From: Croceibacterium selenioxidans
Lineage (GTDB): Bacteria; Pseudomonadota; Alphaproteobacteria; Sphingomonadales; Sphingomonadaceae
Assembly: GCF_018599195.1 (NCBI RefSeq)
Contig: NZ_JAHFVK010000002.1
Span: 876,001 to 940,000, forward strand
Reading direction: 5' to 3'
DNA: 64,000 nt
The notes below the pieces were generated by a model. It was not told the origin of the DNA. It did not search any database and saw only the letters and a program-made list of their open reading frames with translations. This document shows positions 1 to 6,803 of this stretch, piece by piece (within the stretch, counting starts at the first letter, position 1; each line of letters begins with the position of its first letter). The position numbers were made by a program, and so were the translations under genes.

Positions 1-1
1 G

Positions 2-79
2 GAAGATGCCGACGATCACAAGGGCGAAGAAGGGAAGTTCGAAAAGTACTTCACTCCCGAACCTGGCGAAGGCGACTGA
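2..79 (+). CDS. fdxA: ferredoxin FdxA, C-terminal fragment (gene starts outside window)
   Basis: Only the last 25 codons are present, ending at TGA 77-79. The tail DDHKGEEGKFEKYFTPEPGE is acidic and matches the C-terminus of the 7Fe FdxA ferredoxins of sphingomonads, which often lie directly upstream of carD. The cluster-binding cysteines would lie outside the window, so the call rests on tail similarity and the carD neighbour. An imperfect hairpin (CACCCAC at 132-138, GTGGGTG at 143-149) lies downstream but has no adjacent T-run. Confidence 0.65.
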   Translation, partial: EDADDHKGEEGKFEKYFTPEPGEGD

Positions 80-171
80 TAGCCCCCGCGGGCTCGCCAT
101 CGAGCTAATCGTGCCAGATTCTTTGCCGCTTCACCCACGCCGGTGGGTGGGGTGGCAATTTTCGTGCGAAT

Positions 172-200
172 CTGCTATATAATGGGGGAACTGCCCCCAA
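172..200 (+). promoter_or_regulatory. possible carD promoter -10 and early hairpin
   Basis: A perfect TATAAT lies at 178-183 in the 269-bp fdxA-carD gap, with only a poor -35 candidate upstream (TGGCAA at 153-158, 19-nt spacer). Immediately downstream, TGGGGG and CCCCCA (183-199) can form a 6-bp hairpin. The rest of the gap up to the carD ATG holds nothing else I can name. This is inferred from sequence only. Confidence 0.3.
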
Positions 201-348
201 TTCGGGTCGGGCGGCAGGCTATAAAGGAAGGCAGGCCCCTCCAGCAGCGTTGAAAAGTTGGACCAACCAGGCCGCTTTCCAGACCTTTGCGGCCGGTTTT
301 GCTGTTGACGCTCACTGCCCCAGGCTTGCCGGTGTGAAAGGATAATAA

Positions 349-885
349 ATGGCTGCGAATGCACCCGCCTTCGACGTCGGCGATTACGTGGTATACCCAA
401 AGCACGGCGTGGGCCGTGTGATCGAGCTACAGAGCGAAGAAATCGCCGGAATGAAGCTCGAACTTTATGTGCTTCGTTTTGAAAAGGAGCGGATGACGCT
501 CCGCGTGCCGGTCAACAAGGTTGAATCGATCGGCATGCGCAAGCTTTCCAGCGACAAGACGCTGAAGGAAGCGATGGAAACCCTCAAGGGCAAGCCCAAG
601 GTCAAGCGCACCATGTGGTCGCGCCGCGCCCAGGAATACGAAGCCAAGATCAACTCGGGCGATCTGGTTTCGATCGCCGAAGTGACCCGTGACCTGTTCC
701 GGCCAGAAGACCAGCCGGAACAGAGCTATTCCGAACGCCAGATCTTCGAAGCGGCTTCCAGCCGCTTGGCGCGCGAACTGGCGGCGATGGAAAAGACTGA
801 CGAGCCCGCTGCACTCGCCAAGATCCTGGACGTGCTGAAGACGCACGCGCCGCAATATTACGAGAGCACCACCGAAGACGCCTGA
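349..885 (+). CDS. carD: CarD/CdnL-family transcription regulator
   Basis: This 178-aa protein belongs to the CarD_CdnL_TRCF family. CdnL proteins bind the RNA polymerase beta subunit through an N-terminal Tudor-like domain and stabilise open promoter complexes, often at rRNA promoters. The N-terminal 70 residues carry the family pattern (FDVGDYVVYPKHGVGRV, then LELYVLRF and LRVPVNK). The helical C-terminal domain (about 75-165) contains the conserved WSRRAQEYEAKINSGD segment used for DNA contact. Length matches alphaproteobacterial CdnL. It appears monocistronic and is closed by a terminator at 908-939. Confidence 0.95.
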   Translation: MAANAPAFDVGDYVVYPKHGVGRVIELQSEEIAGMKLELYVLRFEKERMTLRVPVNKVESIGMRKLSSDKTLKEAMETLKGKPKVKRTMWSRRAQEYEAKINSGDLVSIAEVTRDLFRPEDQPEQSYSERQIFEAASSRLARELAAMEKTDEPAALAKILDVLKTHAPQYYESTTEDA

Positions 886-907
886 GCCAGGCGCTTTGGG
901 GCTGGAA

Positions 908-939
908 GGGCCGCCGGGGGAATCCTCGGCGGCCCTTTT
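908..939 (+). terminator. intrinsic terminator of carD
   Basis: GGGCCGCCG (908-916) pairs perfectly with CGGCGGCCC (927-935), and TTTT follows directly. It lies 22 bp after the carD stop. Confidence 0.8.
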
Positions 940-1007
940 CGTATGGGCGGGAACTCCCTCCCCCTTACCGCTTCGTCGAACTTCCCATCGCATTCGACGA
1001 ACCGCGA

Positions 1008-1044
1008 TTGTCGTTAGCTGCTTGCTGTATTATACCAGTAATAC
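1008..1044 (+). promoter_or_regulatory. candidate promoter and palindrome upstream of the first DUF2807 gene
   Basis: TTGTCG (1008-1013), a 17-nt spacer and TATACC (1031-1036) make a plausible sigma70-type promoter. The -10 overlaps an inverted repeat, GTATTA (1027-1032) with TAATAC (1039-1044), which could be an operator. A good Shine-Dalgarno (GGAGG) precedes the ATG at 1066. Confidence 0.35.
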
Positions 1045-1065
1045 GGAACAGAATGGAGGCCACCC

Positions 1066-1809
1066 ATGCACACCGGCCGGTTTGTGAGGTCATTCGCTTC
1101 GATCGCGGTGTTCGCGATTGCCGGCGCTCTCGCCGGATGCTCGATGGGATTCGATGGAGAAGGTGTTCCGCTTGAGGAACTGGACCTAGCGGGAGAAGCT
1201 CCAACGGGTGTGGCCTTGCTTGGGCCCGACAAGGTCATCATTACCGAAGGGACACCCTTCCGCGTGACAGCCGAAGGGGAAGAGGCAGACAAGCTGCGCT
1301 TTACCCTCAATCACGGCACTTTAGGCGTTTCGCGTGCGACCTCGATGTGGAGCGAGTGGGGCGGAAAACCCGCGACGGTCAGGGTTACGATGCCGGCACC
1401 ACGCAATCTGACGCTCGTCGGTTCAGGCCACATGACGACTTCGGCCCTCGCCAATCAGGCGGAAGTATCGGTGACCGGTTCCGGCACGCTGGAAGCGCCG
1501 AGGATCGCAGTCTCGCGGCTGGAGGTTTCAATCACCGGTAGCGGCGATTTTATCGGCAGCGGCCTCGCCGAAGCGCTGACGCTGTCCATTGCCGGCAGCG
1601 GCAATGCCAGGATGGAGGGCCTCAAGACCCAACGGGCGGAGGTCAACATCATGGGATCGGGCAACGCGGCTTTCATGTCCGACGGCGAAGTGGAGGCCAA
1701 TATCATGGGGTCGGGAGACGTTACCGTCACTGGCAACGCCCGCTGCAAAGCCAACAAAATGGGTTCCGGCTCCGTGAAGTGCCAGGGAGTCGCCCAGCCC
1801 GCCGAATGA
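1066..1809 (+). CDS. head GIN domain (DUF2807) lipoprotein
   Basis: This 247-aa protein has an N-terminal hydrophobic segment ending in the lipobox LAGC, so it is probably a lipid-anchored envelope protein. From about residue 115 on, beta-strands alternate with repeated GSG turns (VTGSG, ITGSGD, IAGSGN, IMGSGN), the signature of the DUF2807 right-handed beta-helix fold. Function of the family is unknown; an adhesin-like or auto-transport-like role has been suggested for some members. A second DUF2807 gene follows 63 bp downstream in the same direction, which suggests a duplicated pair with shared expression. The start is supported by a GGAGG Shine-Dalgarno. Confidence 0.85.
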   Translation: MHTGRFVRSFASIAVFAIAGALAGCSMGFDGEGVPLEELDLAGEAPTGVALLGPDKVIITEGTPFRVTAEGEEADKLRFTLNHGTLGVSRATSMWSEWGGKPATVRVTMPAPRNLTLVGSGHMTTSALANQAEVSVTGSGTLEAPRIAVSRLEVSITGSGDFIGSGLAEALTLSIAGSGNARMEGLKTQRAEVNIMGSGNAAFMSDGEVEANIMGSGDVTVTGNARCKANKMGSGSVKCQGVAQPAE

Positions 1810-1872
1810 AGGCAGGCATTGACTACATCTGTAATCGTTTATACCCCTCCATCGGTTGTGGGAGAGATTGCG

Positions 1873-2610
1873 ATGCGGACATTAGTTGCAGCCATGTCGC
1901 TTGGCGCGGCACTGGCGTTTGGCACGACCCTTGGAATGGCGCAGGAGGGTGCGGCGGTCGAGGCGCCTGCCGGAACACGCAGCTATAGCGTCGGAGCATT
2001 TGACGAGGTGACGACCGTTGGACCCCATCGGGTCATCGTCACCGTGGGCGGCGGCCACTCGGTTTACGCGGACGGCCCAGCCGAGGCTCTGGACCGCTTC
2101 GAGGTCCTGGTCGAGGGCGACAAACTCAAGATCCAGCCCAAGGAGGAGTATCGGCAAGACCATGACTGGACATGGATGGCCCCAGCCACGTTCTATGTGA
2201 CGCTGCCTCGCATCGAAGCCGCCTCGCTTGCCGGATCCGGTAACATGTATCTCGACCGCGTCCAGGGCGACAGCTTCGCCGGTTCGGTGGCAGGCTCGGG
2301 CGAGATCGACATTGCTTCGATGCAGGTCGGTGAGGCGAACTTCTCAGTGGCCGGGTCGGGGGACCTGACGGCGCGCGGAAGCGCGGGCCGTTCGCGGGTT
2401 TCCGTCGCAGGATCCGGCGCCGTGCACGCCCGGGAGATGCGTAGCACGACGGCCGCGGTCTCGATCGTGGGATCCGGCGATGCGGACCTGATGGTCGACA
2501 ACAACGCCAACGTTTCGATCGTCGGTAGCGGTGATGTCGATATCGCGGGCACCGCCACCTGCACCGTCTCGCGCATGGGTTCCGGAAAAGTCGCGTGTCA
2601 GCGGGGATAG
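1873..2610 (+). CDS. second head GIN domain (DUF2807) secreted protein
   Basis: This 245-aa protein starts at the ATG at 1873, which is preceded by GGGAGAG and followed by a signal peptide (MRTLVAAMSLGAALAFGTTL) cleaved near AQE; an upstream in-frame ATG at 1819 would spoil the signal peptide. It has the same GSG-punctuated beta-helix repeats as its upstream neighbour (LAGSGN, VAGSGE, VAGSGD, IVGSGD) and the same ending (MGSGKVACQ versus MGSGSVKCQ), so the two look like paralogues. This copy lacks a lipobox and should be periplasmic or exported. Confidence 0.85.
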   Translation: MRTLVAAMSLGAALAFGTTLGMAQEGAAVEAPAGTRSYSVGAFDEVTTVGPHRVIVTVGGGHSVYADGPAEALDRFEVLVEGDKLKIQPKEEYRQDHDWTWMAPATFYVTLPRIEAASLAGSGNMYLDRVQGDSFAGSVAGSGEIDIASMQVGEANFSVAGSGDLTARGSAGRSRVSVAGSGAVHAREMRSTTAAVSIVGSGDADLMVDNNANVSIVGSGDVDIAGTATCTVSRMGSGKVACQRG

Positions 2611-2692
2611 GAGGCGTCTGATCACGGCGCTGGCAAGCAGTTCATTGCTTGCTCACTTGCGATAGGGCAGGAAGCCGGCGAAAGGATCGCCG

Positions 2693-3037
2693 ATGCCCCG
2701 CCCTGCCCCCTTGCGTCCGACCCTCCTGCTTGTCCCTGCCGCGGCTATTTTGCTCAGCGGTTGCCTGGCGAAAACCGCGGTCGATGTCGTGACCCTGCCA
2801 GTCAAGGTTGCGAGTGCCGGCGTCGACGCGGCCACCACAAGCCAGTCTGAAGCCGACCAGAAGCGCGGACGCGAAATCCGCCAGCGTGAAGAGCGGCTCG
2901 GAAAGCTGCGCCGCGACTATGAAAAGCAGATGACGCGATGCCAGGACGGCGACCGGCGCGCCTGTGACGACGCCCGAGACACTTATGCCGAAATGCAGAT
3001 TCTCTTGCCGAGCATCCCGGCAGAACCGGCGGGCTAA
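2693..3037 (+). CDS. small predicted lipoprotein with coiled-coil tail
   Basis: This 114-aa protein has a signal peptide ending in the lipobox LLSGC (cysteine near residue 24). The mature part is short. A small-residue stretch (VDVVTLPVKVASAGVDAATT) is followed by a highly charged helix rich in R, E and K that probably forms a coiled coil, and two cysteines lie in the C-terminal third. I do not recognise a functional family. AAAGGA precedes the ATG. Its stop codon overlaps the tsaC stop tail to tail by four bases. Confidence 0.7.
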   Translation: MPRPAPLRPTLLLVPAAAILLSGCLAKTAVDVVTLPVKVASAGVDAATTSQSEADQKRGREIRQREERLGKLRRDYEKQMTRCQDGDRRACDDARDTYAEMQILLPSIPAEPAG

Positions 3038-3978
3038 GCAGCCGCTCTGCGCAACCGGTCGTTGATCGCCGCGCCGATGCCCTCATCTGGGACCGGAGCC
3101 ACGGCCACGCGCGGTCGCACCGAGCCCGCGGCCTCGTGCAGGCACGCATAGAGCCGCGCCGCGGCCAGAGCGAGGTCGCCGGTTTCCGATAGAGAGCAAT
3201 CACCTTCGATCGGCCCGAAGCCAATGAAGAACTCGTCGGCTTCTGCGCGTTCGGCTCCCAGCCGGACGGGTTTTCCCGGGGAATAGTGCTGCGCAAGCTG
3301 GCCCGGTGCTTCGATCCGCGCGTTGGCAAGCGGTTTGGCTGGGCCCAGCCTTTCGGCGAGTTCGGCTTCCGTAACGGGCCCTTGCCTCAGGAGCTGCCAG
3401 GCACCATCATCTCGCAGGGCAACGATCGTCGATTCAAGCCCGCGCGGGCAGGCCCCTCCGTCGAGTATGGCGGAAACCCCCGCTCCCAGGGAGTCGGCGA
3501 CATGTTGCGGTGTCGTCGGACTGACCGAACCGCTGCGATTGGCCGAAGGCGCGGCGAGCGGTACGCCCACTTCGTTCAGCAACTCACGCATCGCGGGATG
3601 ATCGGGCATGCGTAAAGCCACGGTCGCGAGGCCCGCGGTAACGGCCGGAACGATCGGACTTTCCGCACACGCCGGCAGCACCAGCGTTAAAGGGCCGGGC
3701 CAGAAATGGGCCGCCAGGGCCTCGGCACGGTCATCGAAAACGGCCAGGCACCTGGCCATCTCAGGCGACGCGACGTGCACAATCAGGGGGTTGAAGTCGG
3801 GCCGGCCCTTGGCGCGGTAGATTGCCGCGACCGCCGCTTCCCGATCGGCCCGAGCCGCAAGGCCGTAAACGGTCTCGGTCGGAACCGCGACGAGCTCACC
3901 AGCGCGCAACAGGCTAGCCGCGCGGGCAATTCCGTCCGCATCCGCTGCCAACCACTCAGGTGCCTGCTTGCCGCCCAT
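3034..3978 (-). CDS. tsaC: L-threonylcarbamoyladenylate synthase (Sua5/TsaC type)
   Basis: This 314-aa enzyme makes threonylcarbamoyl-AMP from threonine, bicarbonate and ATP, the first step of t6A37 modification of ANN-decoding tRNAs. The YrdC domain (about 15-200) shows PTETVYGLA, the substrate-binding YRAKGRPDFNPL and PSANRSG motifs. The extra C-terminal 100 residues after the YrdC domain match the Sua5 domain, so it is the longer Sua5 type rather than short TsaC. It is divergent from the DUF815 ATPase gene, with only about 26 bp between start codons. Confidence 0.93.
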   Translation of the reverse strand: MGGKQAPEWLAADADGIARAASLLRAGELVAVPTETVYGLAARADREAAVAAIYRAKGRPDFNPLIVHVASPEMARCLAVFDDRAEALAAHFWPGPLTLVLPACAESPIVPAVTAGLATVALRMPDHPAMRELLNEVGVPLAAPSANRSGSVSPTTPQHVADSLGAGVSAILDGGACPRGLESTIVALRDDGAWQLLRQGPVTEAELAERLGPAKPLANARIEAPGQLAQHYSPGKPVRLGAERAEADEFFIGFGPIEGDCSLSETGDLALAAARLYACLHEAAGSVRPRVAVAPVPDEGIGAAINDRLRRAAA

Positions 3979-4004
3979 CGCCGCGCGCTATAGGCCACAC
4001 CGCG

Positions 4005-4781
4005 ATGAATGACCAAGCCACCGATTGGACTTCCGCCCCCGCCTATGTGTGGGAAGGCACTTCTGCCCGACCCGTCTTGCGCATCGACGCCCCGCGTCTC
4101 GAACTCCTGCGCGGGATCGACAGGCAGAAGGCCGCTGCAGCCGAAAACGTCCTGCGCCTGGCGCGCGGTCACGCGGCGCACGACATGTTACTCTGGGGCT
4201 CTCGCGGAATGGGCAAGTCGGCCCTGGTTCGCTCATCCGTTCGCGCCGCTCAAGACGAAGTTCCTGGCCGTATCGCCCTGGTCCAGATCGCAACCGACGC
4301 CGTGACGTCTCTCACCGCGTTGTTCACGCGCCTCGCTTCGATTGACCGCCAGTTCCTGGTTTTCATCGACGACTTGGGCTTTGCCGCCGAAGACGCGGCC
4401 GGTCCGCGCCATTTACGCAGTTGGCTCGATGGCGGGGTCGAGGCGCGGCCGGGCAATGTTCGCCTCGCGGTCACTTCCAATCGCCGCGCGATCGTAGCGC
4501 GCCATCACGTCGAGCAGGACGATCCGCTCAATCCGCGCGATGCGGTTGACGACCAGCTTGCCCTGGCAGACCGGTTCGGCCTCTCGCTCGGTTTCCACGC
4601 CTGCTCGCAAGACGAATACCTCGCGATCGTTCGCGGTTACGTCGAAGAATACGGCCTGGACTGGACCGAAGGCGAAGCTCTTGAGTGGGCAAAGCGCCGG
4701 GGCGCGCGCTCCGGGCGCGTCGCCTGGCACTTCATTACCGAGCTGGCGGGCCGCGCCGGGCGGGCCCTTCCGGCAACCTAA
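4005..4781 (+). CDS. DUF815-family AAA ATPase
   Basis: This 258-aa protein uses the ATG at 4005; the open frame extends upstream into the tsaC start and is unlikely to be translated. Walker A is GSRGMGKS (about 65-72) and Walker B is FIDDLGF (about 120), followed by a sensor-like VTSNRR. The fold is a stand-alone AAA module, as in DUF815 proteins that are widespread in alphaproteobacteria but have no assigned substrate. No partner is obvious in the neighbourhood, because both flanking genes are convergent or divergent. Confidence 0.85.
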   Translation: MNDQATDWTSAPAYVWEGTSARPVLRIDAPRLELLRGIDRQKAAAAENVLRLARGHAAHDMLLWGSRGMGKSALVRSSVRAAQDEVPGRIALVQIATDAVTSLTALFTRLASIDRQFLVFIDDLGFAAEDAAGPRHLRSWLDGGVEARPGNVRLAVTSNRRAIVARHHVEQDDPLNPRDAVDDQLALADRFGLSLGFHACSQDEYLAIVRGYVEEYGLDWTEGEALEWAKRRGARSGRVAWHFITELAGRAGRALPAT

Positions 4782-4784
4782 AAC

Positions 4785-6251
4785 TCAATTTCCGCCTGGA
4801 AGGATATCCGGCGGTGGCTGCTGAAAGGCACGTGACGGATCGCCGGTCAGCTCGCGCTGTGGCGGCATGTGCGGCACCTGCAGGCGTTTAGGAGCGCCGG
4901 CCGGCGTGGCGGTGGGTGAAATCACCCGCCAGATGATGTTACCCGTGTCGTCGCTGACAAGTAGGCCACCCGTCTTATCCCACGCCACCCATGTCGGGCG
5001 GCCGTGGGTTTCCCCTTTGCCGGCAAGGAAGCTCTTGAGCACCTGGACCGACTTACCAACGGGATTACCGCGCTCGTCGAAGCGCACGAACACCACATCG
5101 TAACCAGCGGGCGGCTTGCGGTTCCACGAGCCATGGCGAGCGATGAAGGCGCCCTGGTTGAAGGCATCTCCCATGCGCGCACCCTCTCGGGTGAACGTCA
5201 GCCCAAGCGCCGCGACATGTGGCCCGAGGGCGAATTCGGGTGTTCGGCTATATTCGACGAGGAAGTTCGGCATTGGCGCGTCGACTCGGTCGTCGACATT
5301 CTCGCCCCAGTAGAGCCAGGGCCAGCCGTAGGTGGCGCCCACCGGCACGTTGGTGAGGTAGTCGGGCACGAGGTCGGAACCGAGCTGGTCGCGCTCGTTG
5401 ACGGTCACCCACAGCTCGCCGCTCCACGGATTCCAGGCCAAGCCATTCGGATTACGCAGCCCGGTGGCGAAAATGCGGGTCTTGCCGGTCACGAGATCGA
5501 GTTCGTGTATCGCCGCGCGGCCTTCTTCGATGTCCATTCCGCCTTCGCCGATGTTGGACGCCGAACCGACCGCTACGAAGAGCTTGGTGCCTTCATCGTT
5601 GAGGACGATATTGCGCATCCAGTGATTGCCCGCGGCAGGCAAGTCCATCAGCTTGACGGGATCACCGGTGACCGCATCGGCGCCTTCAGCATAGTCGAAG
5701 CGCAGCAGAGCATCGTGATTGGCGACGTAGAGCTTGCCGTCGCGCCAAGCGATTCCCGATGGCGAAGAGAGGCCGCTGCGGATTTCGCGCTTCACTTCGG
5801 CCACGCCATCACCATCCGCGTCGCGCAGCAGGATCAGGTTGTTCGGAGAGGGAACCGCGGCGCCGGCTTTGCGAAACAGAAAGCCCGCGATCGCGTTGGT
5901 GATCGGATTTCCGCCGGCAACGACCCGCTCAGGTGCGTTGGACTGCGCAACGATTACGTCGCCATTGGGCATCGTGTAGATCACGCGCGGATGATTCAGC
6001 CCTTCGGCAAACCGATTGACCTTGAGTCCTTCAGCGGCTTCGGGGGCGGCGCCGTCGGGCCAGCCAATTGGCGTGGCGACCCCGACCGTCGGGATCAGCT
6101 GGGGATCGGGCTCCGCCAGCACCGGATCGGTGCCGGTGACCTGATCAAGCGTGAGCGTGGCAGGGACGCCCCGGGTCACCCACCATCCCACGATGGCGAG
6201 GAGAACGATCAAGACCAAAAGGCTGATGGCGAGCTTTTTCAGTATCCTCAT
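4785..6251 (-). CDS. PQQ-dependent sugar/sorbosone dehydrogenase-like protein
   Basis: This 488-aa protein starts at the ATG at 6251, giving an N-terminal membrane anchor (about 4-26). The rest is a six-bladed propeller of the glucose/sorbosone dehydrogenase family. Visible blocks include FAEGLNHPRVIY, GLSSPSGIAWRDGKLYVA, ATGLRNPNGLAWNPWSGELW, the catalytic-type ARHGSWNRKPP block and a closing LLVSDDTGNIIWRV. Family members oxidise aldoses or sorbosone with PQQ in the periplasm, but many homologues have no proven substrate and cofactor use cannot be read from sequence. The C-terminus is proline-rich. Confidence 0.85.
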   Translation of the reverse strand: MRILKKLAISLLVLIVLLAIVGWWVTRGVPATLTLDQVTGTDPVLAEPDPQLIPTVGVATPIGWPDGAAPEAAEGLKVNRFAEGLNHPRVIYTMPNGDVIVAQSNAPERVVAGGNPITNAIAGFLFRKAGAAVPSPNNLILLRDADGDGVAEVKREIRSGLSSPSGIAWRDGKLYVANHDALLRFDYAEGADAVTGDPVKLMDLPAAGNHWMRNIVLNDEGTKLFVAVGSASNIGEGGMDIEEGRAAIHELDLVTGKTRIFATGLRNPNGLAWNPWSGELWVTVNERDQLGSDLVPDYLTNVPVGATYGWPWLYWGENVDDRVDAPMPNFLVEYSRTPEFALGPHVAALGLTFTREGARMGDAFNQGAFIARHGSWNRKPPAGYDVVFVRFDERGNPVGKSVQVLKSFLAGKGETHGRPTWVAWDKTGGLLVSDDTGNIIWRVISPTATPAGAPKRLQVPHMPPQRELTGDPSRAFQQPPPDILPGGN

Positions 6252-6316
6252 GGTGCGCCGAAATAAGCCAAGCGCGCCTTTCCGGCAACGCAATCTGCGC
6301 CTAGATACCAAAGGTC

Positions 6317-6799
6317 ATGTTCGACTTTGCCAATGACCCCGACCTTCCCAAGGAAGAACTCTACCGTGAAGTGCTCTCTGCTGCCGACGCATTGACGTCG
6401 GGCGAGCCCGATGAAGTGGCCAACATGGCGAACCTCGCCGCGCTCGTTTGGCAGTTGGTGCCGGACCTCAACTGGGCCGGGTTCTATCGAAGGATCGGAG
6501 GAGAACTGGTGTTGGGGCCGTTCTGCGGTAAGCCTGCCTGCATTCGCATTCCGCTTGGCCAAGGCGTATGCGGGACGGCGGCGGCCTTGGCGCAAACGCA
6601 GCTCGTGCCCGATGTCCACGCCTTCCCCGGGCACATCGCCTGCGACGCGGCGAGCCGCTCGGAACTCGTCGTACCGGTCGTTCGCGATCGTGAAGTGATT
6701 GCCGTGATCGACCTGGACAGCCCCCTGCCCTCACGTTTCGATGACAAGGACCAAGCTGGTTTCGAAGCGCTGGCGGCGCTGATCGCGAGCCGCATCTAG
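6317..6799 (+). CDS. msrC: free methionine-(R)-sulfoxide reductase, GAF domain
   Basis: This 160-aa single GAF-domain protein matches the fRMsr (YebR) family, which reduces free methionine-R-sulfoxide with thioredoxin. Diagnostic blocks are LNWAGFYR, LVLGPFCGKPACIRIP, GVCGTAA and DVHAFPGHIACDAASRSELV. The three conserved cysteines of the family (in KPAC, GVCG and HIAC) are all present, so it should be catalytically competent. It is divergent from the sorbosone-dehydrogenase gene across a 65-bp gap. Confidence 0.92.
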   Translation: MFDFANDPDLPKEELYREVLSAADALTSGEPDEVANMANLAALVWQLVPDLNWAGFYRRIGGELVLGPFCGKPACIRIPLGQGVCGTAAALAQTQLVPDVHAFPGHIACDAASRSELVVPVVRDREVIAVIDLDSPLPSRFDDKDQAGFEALAALIASRI

Positions 6800-6803
6800 C
6801 GCT

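Noticed and set aside
132-149. Inverted repeat CACCCAC/GTGGGTG after fdxA as a terminator
   Set aside because: Stem is short and no T-run follows directly, so I did not annotate it as a terminator.
5004-6266. 420-codon plus-strand open frame opposite the sorbosone-dehydrogenase-like gene
   Set aside because: Antisense to a protein with clear propeller motifs; no recognisable motif of its own.
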